From Pelagimonas sp. (GTDB taxonomy: Bacteria; Pseudomonadota; Alphaproteobacteria; Rhodobacterales; Rhodobacteraceae): a stretch of DNA of 64,000 nt. The stretch's first letter is position 1. Every line of letters starts with the position of its first letter. The translations under genes were made by a program, and so were the position numbers. The notes under the pieces are model-generated. The model did not search any database, was not told the DNA's origin, and saw only the letters and a program-made list of their open reading frames with translations. Below are positions 24,961 through 32,825 of this stretch, piece after piece. The stretch covers positions 1 to 64,000 of the forward strand of contig JAOASD010000004.1 in NCBI GenBank assembly GCA_025210265.1, given 5' to 3'.

Positions 24961-25410
24961 ATGAGTGACAAGAAACGCATCGTGCTGTCCAGCGACCATG
25001 CCGCCATCGACATGCGTCAGGCCATTGCCAAACATATCGAAGCGCAGGGCTATGAGGCTGTCGATATCGGCCCGACCTCGCCTGAAAGCACCCATTACCC
25101 GGCCCATGGCGCGGCGGCGGCTGAAAAGGTGGCCTCGGGCGATTGCGATCTGGGCATCATCCTGTGCGGCACCGGGCAGGGCATCATGATGGCGGCGAAC
25201 AAGGTCAAAGGCATCCGCTGTGGCGTGTGCTCGGAAACCTTTTCTGCGGCGATGATCCGCCAGCACAACAACGCCAATATCCTGTCCATCGGCGCGCGCG
25301 TTGTGGGCGAAGGCCTGGCGCTGGAGATCGTCGATGCCTTTCTTGGTGCCGAATTTGAAGGCGGCCGCCACGGCACACGGGTTGAGATGATCGACGCGCT
25401 TGAGGGCTAA
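24961..25410 (+). CDS. rpiB: ribose-5-phosphate isomerase B
   Basis: 149 residues from ATG 24961; the frame upstream shows no homology. RpiB/LacAB motifs are LSSDHAAIDMR, STHYPAHGAAAAEKV, GIILCGTGQGIMMAANK (active-site Cys), IRQHNNANILSIGARVVG and GGRHGTRVEMI. It interconverts ribose 5-phosphate and ribulose 5-phosphate in the pentose phosphate pathway. Terminator at 25437. Confidence 0.95.
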   Translation: MSDKKRIVLSSDHAAIDMRQAIAKHIEAQGYEAVDIGPTSPESTHYPAHGAAAAEKVASGDCDLGIILCGTGQGIMMAANKVKGIRCGVCSETFSAAMIRQHNNANILSIGARVVGEGLALEIVDAFLGAEFEGGRHGTRVEMIDALEG

Positions 25411-25436
25411 GGCCTTTACGCATTCCTGAACCGCTC

Positions 25437-25465
25437 AAAGCCCGCCATCTCTGGTGGGCTTTTTG
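25437..25465 (+). terminator. rho-independent terminator of rpiB
   Basis: AAAGCCCGCCA, TCTC loop and TGGTGGGCTTTTT: an 11-bp stem with one G-T pair, then a T-run. Confidence 0.88.
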
Positions 25466-25543
25466 ATTTTCTCAAGGGTCGGGAATACCGCCAGTGGCCT
25501 AAGCCTTTGACTCTGTTACATTGACAGAGAAAGGAGTGGGGCC

Positions 25544-25606
25544 ATGATCCGTCTTGTTTTAACACTTTCAGCATTGATTGCCTTGGGATCCGTCGCATTG
25601 GCGTGA
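25544..25606 (+). CDS. 20-aa signal-peptide-like micro-ORF
   Basis: ATG 25544 is preceded by AAAGGAG with a good 8-nt spacer, and TTGACT/TTGACA-like -35 words lie 25-45 bp further up. It encodes MIRLVLTLSALIALGSVALA and stops, which is a complete signal peptide with an A-L-A cleavage end but no mature part. It could be a remnant of an exported protein gene, a membrane micropeptide or a leader of the lipoprotein gene 136 bp downstream. Confidence 0.45.
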   Translation: MIRLVLTLSALIALGSVALA

Positions 25607-25741
25607 TCTGGATGCGGGGTTTGGTTGAAAACAGCCCCCTTTTGCGCCATATTCAGGGCGAGCAGAGCATCGGCACAGACGGGAGAACCCGCAGCCGGGC
25701 AGACCGGGCCGATCAGCGCCCTTCAGACAGGTGAGGCAGCA

Positions 25742-26170
25742 ATGGCCCGTGTATTTTTGGATTCTCGAGTGATGGGGCTGCGCAATCTGGCGCTGTTGGG
25801 TGCGGCTTCGCTGGTGCTGGTGGCCTGTGGCAGTGACCGCAATGCGCGCAATTACGGCAGCACCGCGTCGCAAAACCGTGTGACCAGCGCAGCGGTGTAT
25901 CACAGCACTGCGCGGTTTGCGTCCGGGCCGATTGCAAATGCCTGCCTGCAGGCTGGGCGCAAGGCCGCCAATCGCCAGCTCTGTGGCTGTGTGCAGCATG
26001 TGGCCGATCGCAGCCTGTCCAGCGCGGATCAGCGTCGGGCAGTGGGCTTTTTCGCCGACCCGCACAGCGCGCAGGAAATCCGGCAATCTGATGGTTCCCG
26101 TAACGAAGCCTTTTGGCAGCGGTACAAAGCCTTTGCTGCACGGGCAGAACAGACCTGTCAGGGGCTGTAA
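25742..26170 (+). CDS. predicted lipoprotein of unknown function
   Basis: 142 residues from ATG 25742 (GTGAGG upstream); ATG 25772 is an alternative start. The N-terminus has a lipobox LVLVACGS, with the lipidated Cys at about residue 29. The mature protein contains CLQAGRKAANRQLCGCVQHV and a terminal AEQTCQGL; the pattern of Cys suggests disulphides in the periplasm. Relatives in this family are sometimes labelled arginine transporter without evidence. The possible partner is the micro-ORF upstream. Confidence 0.75.
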   Translation: MARVFLDSRVMGLRNLALLGAASLVLVACGSDRNARNYGSTASQNRVTSAAVYHSTARFASGPIANACLQAGRKAANRQLCGCVQHVADRSLSSADQRRAVGFFADPHSAQEIRQSDGSRNEAFWQRYKAFAARAEQTCQGL

Positions 26171-26192
26171 TACCCCGTTTCCCGATTTGAGT

Positions 26193-27488
26193 TTAGCCAA
26201 CCCGCCGGGTCAGTGGCGGGGTGGTCTGCGGCAACCGATCTTCGGCGGCAAGGGCGTGGCCAACCATGCCTTCGGCGCGTGAAATCACCGCGCTGGCACG
26301 GGCCAGATCCGGCAGGGCTTGATCTTCAACCCGTTGCCATGTCACGCATTTCAGGAATTTATGCACCGATAGACCGCCTGTGTGCCGCGCTGCGCGCGAG
26401 GTCGGCAGGACGTGGTTCGGCCCCGCGGCCTTGTCGCCAAAACTTACAGTGCTGTCGGACCCCAGAAACAGCGATCCATAGGCGGTCAGCCGGGCGCGCC
26501 ACCAGTCCAGATCCTGCGCCTGAACATGCAGATGTTCGGGGGCGTAGCTGTCGGCAACCTGCGCCATCTCTTCGCGGGTCTCACACAGGATGACCTCGCC
26601 CATGGCATCCCAGGCGGCGCTGGCGGCGGCGCGGTTTTCATCGGGCAGCAGGGCCAGCTGTGCGGGGATCTCGGCCAGCACCGCCTGACCAAAGCCAGCA
26701 TCATCACAGATCAGCCAGCAGGGCGAATTCGCCCCATGTTCGGCCTGGCTGATCAGATCCAGCGCGACGCGGCGCGGGTCGGCGCTGTGATCGGCGACAA
26801 TGGCGACATCTGTTGGGCCTGCGACCATATCGATGCCGATGGGTCCGTAAAGCTGTCGCTTGGCCTCGGCCACATAGGCATTGCCGGGGCCGGCGAGGAT
26901 ATCCGCCTCGGGCAGGCCGAACATGCCAAAGGCCATGGCTGCGATGCCCTGCACCCCGCCAAGGGTCAGCACGCTGTCGGCCCCGGCCAGCTCCATCGCG
27001 AACAGGGTGGCGGCGTCGATCCCATCCGCATCGCGGGGCGGTGCGCAGGCGATCACATGCGGCACACCCGCCGCCTTGGCCGTGGTGATCGTCATCAGCG
27101 CCGAGGCAATATGGGCATAGCGCCCGCCGGGCACGTAGCAGCCCGCCACATTCACCGGAATCAGCTTTTGCCCTGCGATCAGGCCGGGGCGCAGCTCTGT
27201 TTCGAACTCGGTGATCGAGTCGCGCTGGGCCAGGGCAAAGCTGCGGATGTTTTCATGGGCATAGGTCAGCGCCTCTTTGACGGGATTGGGCACAAGCGCA
27301 CGGGCGCGGTCAAAGGCTGCGGGCGGAACCAGCGCAGGGCCGGTCCAGCGATCCAGCCGCGCAGCATAGTCCAGCGCCACCACATCGCCCCCCTGACGCA
27401 GCCGCGCCAGCATGATCTGAACAGTGTCGGCAATGTCGGTCTGGGTGGCAGGCGGCAGACCAGGGGCGGTTTTCAAATGACGAGGCAT
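26193..27488 (-). CDS. HisD-family NAD-dependent dehydrogenase, HpsN-like (sulfopropanediol 3-dehydrogenase)
   Basis: 431 residues. Histidinol-dehydrogenase motifs are VNVAGCYVPGGRYAH, LAGPGNAYVAEAKR, GPTDVAIVAD, SQAEHGANSP (zinc Gln and His), APEHLHV (catalytic Glu-His) and GPNHVLPT. YGSLFLG, STVSFGDKAAGP and TGGLSVHKFLKCVTWQ are the form seen in HpsN-type sulfopropanediol dehydrogenases and not in biosynthetic HisD. No other his gene is nearby, and a LysR gene is divergent. It probably oxidises a terminal hydroxyl twice, as in dihydroxypropanesulfonate breakdown; the exact substrate is inferred. Confidence 0.8.
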   Translation of the reverse strand: MPRHLKTAPGLPPATQTDIADTVQIMLARLRQGGDVVALDYAARLDRWTGPALVPPAAFDRARALVPNPVKEALTYAHENIRSFALAQRDSITEFETELRPGLIAGQKLIPVNVAGCYVPGGRYAHIASALMTITTAKAAGVPHVIACAPPRDADGIDAATLFAMELAGADSVLTLGGVQGIAAMAFGMFGLPEADILAGPGNAYVAEAKRQLYGPIGIDMVAGPTDVAIVADHSADPRRVALDLISQAEHGANSPCWLICDDAGFGQAVLAEIPAQLALLPDENRAAASAAWDAMGEVILCETREEMAQVADSYAPEHLHVQAQDLDWWRARLTAYGSLFLGSDSTVSFGDKAAGPNHVLPTSRAARHTGGLSVHKFLKCVTWQRVEDQALPDLARASAVISRAEGMVGHALAAEDRLPQTTPPLTRRVG

Positions 27489-27513
27489 GTGGCGGTCCTT
27501 GACGAGAGCGTTA

Positions 27514-27529
27514 CAGTTTCACAAAACTG
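27514..27529. promoter_or_regulatory. palindromic candidate operator between the HisD-like and LysR genes
   Basis: CAGTTT-CACA-AAACTG has perfect 6-bp arms and lies 26 bp before the dehydrogenase start and 42 bp before the LysR start. Its inverse complement ends TTTTGTGAAACTG, which recurs exactly at 28659-28671. Confidence 0.55.
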
Positions 27530-27570
27530 AAAGATGTGAGTAGGGCAGGGCAAAGTGGAAAGGGCAGGGC

Positions 27571-28536
27571 ATGTTGCGCAAAGGGGTGACGTTGCGAGGA
27601 TTGGAAGTGTTCGAGGCCCTGTCTCAGGCGGGCTCGGTCGCGCGGGCCTCTGAAATCACCGGGCTCAGCCAGCCCGCGGTCAGCCAGCAGATGCGCAACC
27701 TTGAAAACGCGCTGGGCACTGAACTGGTGGACCATGGCCGTCGCCCGATGATGCTGACCCCCGCAGGTCGCGCTTTTCTTGAACGCACGCGCACGGTTCT
27801 GGACCAGCTGCGTCTGGCGCAGAATGAACTGACGGTGATGGATCTGACCCATCTCAGTACGCTGAGTCTGGGGGTGATTGACGATTTCGATAATGACCTG
27901 ACGCCGCGCCTTGTGACCATTTTGGCCGAAAGCATGACCCGCTGTCGGTTCAAGCTGATCACCGCGCCCAGCCATCAGATCGCTGATGAAATCCGTGCGC
28001 ATAAATTGCACCTGGCCATCGCCGCCAGCAGCGGCAAGGTCGAAGAGGGCGTGGTCGAATATCCGCTGGTGCGTGACCCGTTTATCTTTGTCTGCCCGCG
28101 CGGGGCGGTGGCCGAACATGGCGGTCTGGAGGGCGTGATGCGGGCGCTGCCCCTGCTGCGCCATGACCGCGATCAGGTGATTGGCCGTCTGGTCGAGGCG
28201 CATCTGGCGCGGCAAAAGCTGAGCTTTGCCGAGCGGTTCGAAATCGGGTCGCATCTGTCGCTGATGACGCTGGCGGCGCGCGGGGCGGGCTGGACCATCA
28301 CCACCCCGCTGGGCTTTATGCGGGCGGTGCGGCTGCACGAGCGGCTGGAGGTGCATAAATTGCCGATGAAGCCGTTTTCCCGCACGATTTCCCTGCTGGC
28401 GGCGACGGATTGGACGGACACGGTGCCGCGCGATGTGGCGCGCACCGCCCGGATGTTGGTGAATGAAATCGTGATTGCCCCGGCCTTGCGCCAATTGCCC
28501 TGGCTGGAGGGTGAATTGCGGTTGTTGGATGGCTGA
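27571..28536 (+). CDS. LysR-type regulator, likely controls the HisD/HpsN-like gene
   Basis: 321 residues. The helix-turn-helix is at residues 7-66 (LRGLEVFEALSQAGSVARAS, then TGLSQPAVSQQMRNLENALG). The ligand-binding part follows (LSLGVIDDFDNDLTPRLV, AARGAGWTITTPLGFM). It starts 82 bp from the divergent dehydrogenase gene, with a palindrome between them, the classic LysR arrangement. The inducer may be the dehydrogenase substrate or product. Confidence 0.9.
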   Translation: MLRKGVTLRGLEVFEALSQAGSVARASEITGLSQPAVSQQMRNLENALGTELVDHGRRPMMLTPAGRAFLERTRTVLDQLRLAQNELTVMDLTHLSTLSLGVIDDFDNDLTPRLVTILAESMTRCRFKLITAPSHQIADEIRAHKLHLAIAASSGKVEEGVVEYPLVRDPFIFVCPRGAVAEHGGLEGVMRALPLLRHDRDQVIGRLVEAHLARQKLSFAERFEIGSHLSLMTLAARGAGWTITTPLGFMRAVRLHERLEVHKLPMKPFSRTISLLAATDWTDTVPRDVARTARMLVNEIVIAPALRQLPWLEGELRLLDG

Positions 28537-28635
28537 TCGGGGCATGTGCGGCCAATGTCCTGCGTCGATCTCTGCGGATCTGCATAGGATGACCGGGCTT
28601 GTCGCGCTGGCAAAGGGGGCGGTGCTGGCTTTTCA

Positions 28636-28671
28636 GAAACTGCCACCGCAGTTTCGGATTTTGTGAAACTG
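28636..28671. promoter_or_regulatory. cluster of AAACTG half-sites after the LysR gene
   Basis: GAAACTG-CCACCG-CAGTTTC (28636-28655) is a 7-bp inverted repeat, and TTTTGTGAAACTG (28659-28671) repeats the operator-like sequence of 27514-27529. There is no T-run, so it does not look like a terminator. It could be a second regulator site or a decoy. Confidence 0.45.
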
Positions 28672-28695
28672 AGCCGGTTTGCCCATGTTTCAGTG

Positions 28696-28749
28696 GGGGG
28701 CTCTGCCCCCGTCCCTGGGGGACGCCCCCGGAGGTATTTGTACCAATGA
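28696..28749. repeat. GC-rich dispersed palindromic repeat
   Basis: GGGGG-CTCTG-CCCCC, then GTCCCTGGGGGAC, then GCCCCCGGAGGTATTTG and ACCAATGAGAAG. This run of nested palindromes ending in a GGTATTTG/ACCAATGAGAAG tail resembles a non-coding repeat that, from memory, occurs many times in Rhodobacteraceae genomes. Confidence 0.6.
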
Positions 28750-28769
28750 GAAGACGCGGGAGGGGCGCG

Positions 28770-29540
28770 TTATTCGGCTGTGGCGTTGAGGAAGGCGCGG
28801 ACTGAGGCCTCGAAGGCGCGGGGGTCTTCGGCGTGCAGCCAATGGCCGGCGCGGGGCAGTTTGGCAAAGCGGGCTTTGGGGAACAGGTCGCGGATTTTTG
28901 GGCGGTGTTCTGGCGTGACATAGTCGCTTTGCCCGCCGGACAGGAACAGGGTGGGGCCTGTGAAACTGCCGGAGATGTCGGGGAAGCCCAGTACGTTGCC
29001 CATATCCTGTTCCAGCTGATCCAGATTCAACCGCCAGCGTTTTTCGCGCGTGTCGAGCGACTGGGTGAAAAAGCTTTGCAGGGTTGTATCAGGCACGGTT
29101 TCTGCCAGCTGGGCCATGGCATCGGCGCGTTTTTCCACGCGGGACAGGTCGACTGCGCGCATGGCTTTGATGAATTGGCTTTGGTCATGCGTGTAGGTCA
29201 CCGGAGCGATGTCGGCGACGATCAGCCGGTTGACCCGATCAGGATGGGTGAGGGCCAGGGTCATGGCGGCTTTGCCCCCCATGGAGTGCCCGACCACATC
29301 CGCGCGGCCCCCATGGGCGTCGATCAGTGCGGCAAGGTCCGCGGCCATGGACGGGTAGTCATGCGGCGCGGCCCAGGGGCTGTCGCCGTGGTTGCGCATA
29401 TCCGGGGCCAGCACCTGGCGTTCGTCGGACAGGCGGCGCGCGATCACCCCCCAGTTGCGGCCAGAGCCATAGAGGCCATGGGCGATCAGCAGAGGCGGCG
29501 TGTCAGGGCGGGCGGGGCCATGGGTGATCAGGTTCAGCAT
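28770..29540 (-). CDS. alpha/beta-hydrolase (YbfF-like esterase)
   Basis: 256 residues from ATG 29540; upstream frame is repeat DNA. Family features are LLIAHGLYGSGRNW (oxyanion loop), APDMRNHGDSPW, the nucleophile elbow VVGHSMGGKAAM, the Asp region LFLSGGQSDYV and AGHWLHAEDP with the catalytic His. It should hydrolyse small acyl esters or thioesters in the cytoplasm. Its 5' leader contains the strong hairpin at 29573. Confidence 0.9.
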   Translation of the reverse strand: MLNLITHGPARPDTPPLLIAHGLYGSGRNWGVIARRLSDERQVLAPDMRNHGDSPWAAPHDYPSMAADLAALIDAHGGRADVVGHSMGGKAAMTLALTHPDRVNRLIVADIAPVTYTHDQSQFIKAMRAVDLSRVEKRADAMAQLAETVPDTTLQSFFTQSLDTREKRWRLNLDQLEQDMGNVLGFPDISGSFTGPTLFLSGGQSDYVTPEHRPKIRDLFPKARFAKLPRAGHWLHAEDPRAFEASVRAFLNATAE

Positions 29541-29572
29541 GGGGCTGTGATAGGGCGTTTGATGCGGGAGGG

Positions 29573-29640
29573 CAATTTTCCCAAGGGGAAAATTGGGCGT
29601 TGGTATGGTGGAGAGGGGGATGGTGGGTTGAAAACCCACC
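29573..29640. repeat. two perfect palindromes upstream of the hydrolase gene
   Basis: CAATTTTCCC and GGGAAAATTG (29573-29595) form 10-bp arms with a 3-nt loop. GGTGGGTT-gaa-AACCCACC (29622-29640) is the same kind of repeat as at 12339-12391. Confidence 0.7.
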
Positions 29641-29665
29641 CTATGGCGGGTGGGGAAGGCGCGCC

Positions 29666-29935
29666 CAGAGCGGATGGGGGGATCTTTTGCGGGCAAAAGA
29701 CCAGTTCGCCACCGGTCACAAAAAGTCGGGGCTTTTTGAGAGGGCTGCGTTCAGAGTGGATGGGTGTGGCGGTGGATCTTTTGCGGTGCAAAAGACCACC
29801 TTGCCACCAGCCACAAAAATACGGGGCTTTTTGAGAGGGCTGCGTCCAGAGTGGAGAGGTGTGGCCGTGGATCTTTTGCGGTGCAAAAGACCACCTTGCC
29901 ACCAGCCACAAAAATACGGGGATTTTTGTGGCTTA
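29666..29935. repeat. threefold ~95-bp tandem repeat with internal hairpins
   Basis: Units start at 29666 (86 bp, diverged), 29752 (95 bp) and 29847 (about 89 bp). Units 2 and 3 differ at only three positions over their first 70 bp. Each unit contains TCTTTTGC-ggt-GCAAAAGA or a near copy. Since 95 is not a multiple of 3, the repeat is not coding in a conserved frame. The last unit merges with GGATTTTT-N7-AAAAATCC, which overlaps the stop of the methyltransferase gene and may terminate it. There is no other gene between 29541 and 29932. Confidence 0.85.
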
Positions 29936-31501
29936 AAAATCCGTGGGGGCGCCGCCTTCGGCTTTGCGGCGGGTGACGAAATCGGCCAGCTCTTCGCGGA
30001 TGGCGATGTCCATTGGCGGGGCTTCGAACTCGTTCAGGATAGCTTTGTACAGCAGATGCGCCCGTTCCGGGGTCCAGATGCTGCCCGCCGCTTCCCAGGC
30101 CTCGTAGTTTTTCCAATCGGACAGGGCGGGCTGCCAGAAGGCGGTGGTATAGCGGTCCTGCGTGTGCTGCACACCAAAGAAATGCCCGTTTGGACCGACC
30201 TCGGCGATGGTGTCCACGGCCAGAGAGGCATCGGAGGTGTCCCAGATTTCTGGTTCCATATAGCGTTGGATCTGGGCCAGAACCTCGCAATCCATGATGA
30301 ATTTCTCGGGGCTGGCGATCAGCCCGCCCTCCAGCCAGCCCGCGGCGTGATAAACCATGTTGGTGCCCGACTGCACCGCCGCCCAAAGCGAGTGTTCGGT
30401 TTCCCACATGGCCTGCCCGTCAGGCACATTCGCGGCGCACACACCAGAGGACCGCATCGGCAAGCCATAGAATCGCGCCATCTGGCCGGTCATCTGGGTG
30501 GAGCGCATGTATTCCGGGGTGCCAAAGGCCGGGGCGCCGGTTTTCATATCCACGTTGGAGGTAAAGGTGCCGATCATGCAGGGCACGCCCGGATTGATGA
30601 TCTGCGCCAGCACCACGGCGGCCAGCCCTTCGGCCAGGCTTTGGGCGACGGCACCGGCCATGGTCACGGGGGCCATGGCACCGGCAAGTGTAAAGGGTGT
30701 CACAACCAGCGCCTGCCCGCGCCGCGCCAGCCGCATCCAGCCATCCATCATCGGCCAGTCATGTTTCAGCGGCGAGGTGGAGTTGATATTGGTGTACATC
30801 CGGGGGGTGGCGTCAAATTCCTCGTGGCTCAGCCCGCCCGCGATGCGCACCATTTCCATAACGTCTTCGACCCGCTCTGGCCCCAGAGAATAGGCATGGA
30901 CGGCCTTGTCGCACAAGGTCAGCTTGTCAAACAGCACATCAAGGTGCCGGACCGAAGCATGGATGTCCACGGGTTCCACCGGATAGCCGCCGGCGAAGTG
31001 GATGCAGTTGAAATATTGTGTCAGCTTGAGCAGATTGGCGCATTGCTCGCGCGTACCGGGCACTTTGCGGCCGATCTCCATATCCCAGTAATTGGGTGGA
31101 GAGGACACGTTGCCAAACAGGATATGCCCGTCGCCCAGCGTGATGGTGCGGTCCGGGTTGCGCGGGGTGATGGTAAAGCTGCCTGGCGCCATGGCGACAT
31201 ATTCCATCACCATATCGCGGCCCATGCGGACATTTTCACCATGGATTGTGCAGCCCGCCTTGCGCAGGATTTCCAGCGCCTCGGGGTTCAGAAACTCGAT
31301 CCCGATATCTTCGAGGATGCGCATGGTCGCATCATGCATCCGCGCCACGCCTTCGGGCGACAGGGGTTCGGTTGGACGATCGTGATTTTTAGGCAGCCGC
31401 CAGGGGGCCTGATCTATCACGGCACCGCCCCGGCGTGCGCTGTTCCCGGCGCGCCCGCCAGAGCGGCGGCGGCGTTGCGGCTTGGAATTTGGCTCGGTCA
31501 T
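29933..31501 (-). CDS. trimethylamine methyltransferase (MttB) family protein, non-pyrrolysine
   Basis: 522 residues from ATG 31501 (AGGAGG 6 bases upstream). The N-terminal 40 residues are very basic (QRRRRSGGRAGN). The rest is the MttB TIM barrel: GIEFLNPEALEILRKAGC, PRNPDRTITLGDG, NCIHFAGGYPVEP and SGVCAANVPDGQAMWETE. No in-frame amber codon interrupts it, so this is the non-Pyl branch, which moves methyl groups from quaternary amines such as glycine betaine to a corrinoid protein. No corrinoid partner is adjacent. The cobalamin uptake operon elsewhere in the window would fit its cofactor need. Confidence 0.9.
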   Translation of the reverse strand: MTEPNSKPQRRRRSGGRAGNSARRGGAVIDQAPWRLPKNHDRPTEPLSPEGVARMHDATMRILEDIGIEFLNPEALEILRKAGCTIHGENVRMGRDMVMEYVAMAPGSFTITPRNPDRTITLGDGHILFGNVSSPPNYWDMEIGRKVPGTREQCANLLKLTQYFNCIHFAGGYPVEPVDIHASVRHLDVLFDKLTLCDKAVHAYSLGPERVEDVMEMVRIAGGLSHEEFDATPRMYTNINSTSPLKHDWPMMDGWMRLARRGQALVVTPFTLAGAMAPVTMAGAVAQSLAEGLAAVVLAQIINPGVPCMIGTFTSNVDMKTGAPAFGTPEYMRSTQMTGQMARFYGLPMRSSGVCAANVPDGQAMWETEHSLWAAVQSGTNMVYHAAGWLEGGLIASPEKFIMDCEVLAQIQRYMEPEIWDTSDASLAVDTIAEVGPNGHFFGVQHTQDRYTTAFWQPALSDWKNYEAWEAAGSIWTPERAHLLYKAILNEFEAPPMDIAIREELADFVTRRKAEGGAPTDF

Positions 31502-31692
31502 GGCGTCCTCCTGCGCGGTGCTCTGTCTCAGCACATACCGAGCGACGAGGGGCATCCTGTCGGTTTGCGACGAAAATTGTCGTTTTCAAATGCTGAGATT
31601 GGTCAGATCGCGCAGGACGCGCCTGTTTTAAGTGGCGCGTAGAAACACGGGCCGCGTAGGTGAGCTGTGCTTACTCTGATACACAGGACAGA

Positions 31693-32427
31693 TCAGGCGG
31701 GGGCAAATGCTTGGTCCAGCCAGTCGGGGATTGCGCCAATATCAGGCAGAACCACATCCGCATGAGGGGACAGTTCGGGCTCCAGCGCCGGGCCGGTCAG
31801 CACACCGATGGTGATCATCCCGGCGGCGCGGCCTGCAATCAGATCATGGGTGCTGTCGCCAATCATGGCGATGCGGGCCGGGTCCAGATCCGTGGCACGG
31901 GCAAAGGCCAGCAGAGGATCCGGGGCGGGTTTTGCGCCAAAGCCGCTGTCAAACCCGGCGATGAAATCAAACTTCTGGGTGATGTTGACCGCGCCCAGCT
32001 GTGCCAGGGCCGCGCGCTCTGTGTCATTGGTCATCACCCCCAGCCGCATCCCACGGGCGCGCAGCTCGTCCAGAAACGGGGGCAGATCCGTGGCCGGGGC
32101 CAGCGGCGCGGTGGCGGCGCTGTCGGCCAGATAGGTTTCGATCGCGCCAATATCTGTGCCGGGCAGCGCGCTGGCCAGACATTCGGCGGCTTCGCGGTTG
32201 GTGCCGGCAATCACTGGGCTGTCGGGCAAAAAGGCGCTGTTGGTCAGGTCGAACCCGGTGGCATCGGCCAGCGCCTGTCGGGTGCGATCGCAGCCTGCGG
32301 CATAATGGGCGATCACCTCGGCGGCCCAGATGTTCCAGGTCTCGCCAAAGCGAAACAGCGTGCCGTCCTTGTCAAATAACAGGCCAAGCGGGGCAGGGGT
32401 GGGCAAGGGCATGGCAGGTCCGTTCAT
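31693..32427 (-). CDS. HAD-superfamily phosphatase (phosphoglycolate-phosphatase-like)
   Basis: 244 residues from ATG 32427; ATG 32412 is also possible. HAD motifs are LLFDKDGTLF (nucleophile Asp), GVMTNDTERA (motif II), KPAPDPLL (Lys) and IAMIGDSTHDLIAG (motif IV). The cap between residues 20 and 90 is helical, as in phosphoglycolate phosphatases. It hydrolyses a small phosphoester, perhaps 2-phosphoglycolate. It follows the DUF3572 gene by 17 bp in the same direction. Confidence 0.88.
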   Translation of the reverse strand: MNGPAMPLPTPAPLGLLFDKDGTLFRFGETWNIWAAEVIAHYAAGCDRTRQALADATGFDLTNSAFLPDSPVIAGTNREAAECLASALPGTDIGAIETYLADSAATAPLAPATDLPPFLDELRARGMRLGVMTNDTERAALAQLGAVNITQKFDFIAGFDSGFGAKPAPDPLLAFARATDLDPARIAMIGDSTHDLIAGRAAGMITIGVLTGPALEPELSPHADVVLPDIGAIPDWLDQAFAPA

Positions 32428-32444
32428 GTTGTGAAAAGGAAAGA

Positions 32445-32726
32445 TCAGGTCCAGTGGACCGGGCCACCTGCCAGCATGTGCCGGGCCATCATCGGGTGGT
32501 CGGGGGCGATGTCGCAGGCGGTGCAAAAGCCTTCGACCCAGGCATCATCCATCAGGATGAAATCCAGAACGGAGCCTTGGAAATCAGGGTCTTCCAGCCC
32601 GCTGCGAAAGCTGTCTTCGCTGGCGCCAGTGGCCCCCAGAAAGACCGGCAGAAGGTCGTCATTGGCGGCCAGCCAGGCCACTGCCTGCAGGCCGATCATC
32701 TCGGCTGTGTCTTGTGAAAGATTCAT
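32445..32726 (-). CDS. DUF3572 family protein
   Basis: 93 residues, acidic, soluble. AEMIGLQAVAWLAANDDLLP, FLGATGASEDSF, VLDFILMDDAWVEGFC and ACDIAPDHPMMAR are the hallmarks of DUF3572, an alphaproteobacterial family of unknown function. In other alphaproteobacteria it often lies beside pleD, as here (the divergent pleD starts 99 bp away), which suggests a link to cell-cycle or c-di-GMP signalling. Confidence 0.88.
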   Translation of the reverse strand: MNLSQDTAEMIGLQAVAWLAANDDLLPVFLGATGASEDSFRSGLEDPDFQGSVLDFILMDDAWVEGFCTACDIAPDHPMMARHMLAGGPVHWT

Positions 32727-32825
32727 TTTGCTCGGAATCCGAAAGGGTTTCTTAACCTATATCAACCAATTCTAACCTTGCGAACAAGTCCAAGCGTGAC
32801 GCGGCGCGTTGCAGAAGGTGACGGG

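Noticed and set aside
26193-27488. Biosynthetic histidinol dehydrogenase (hisD)
   Set aside because: No other his genes nearby, a divergent LysR regulator, and the SLFLG/FGDKAAGPNH/TGGLSVHKF forms point to the HpsN-type catabolic branch; generic HisD remains possible.
29534-29911. Minus-strand frame reading through the tandem repeats (repeated FAPQKIH-like words)
   Set aside because: The repeat period of 95 is not a multiple of three, so the copies are read in different frames; non-coding repeat is the better explanation.
29600-31642. 680-codon plus-strand frame opposite the MttB-family gene
   Set aside because: Antisense to a strongly conserved methyltransferase and begins in repeat DNA.
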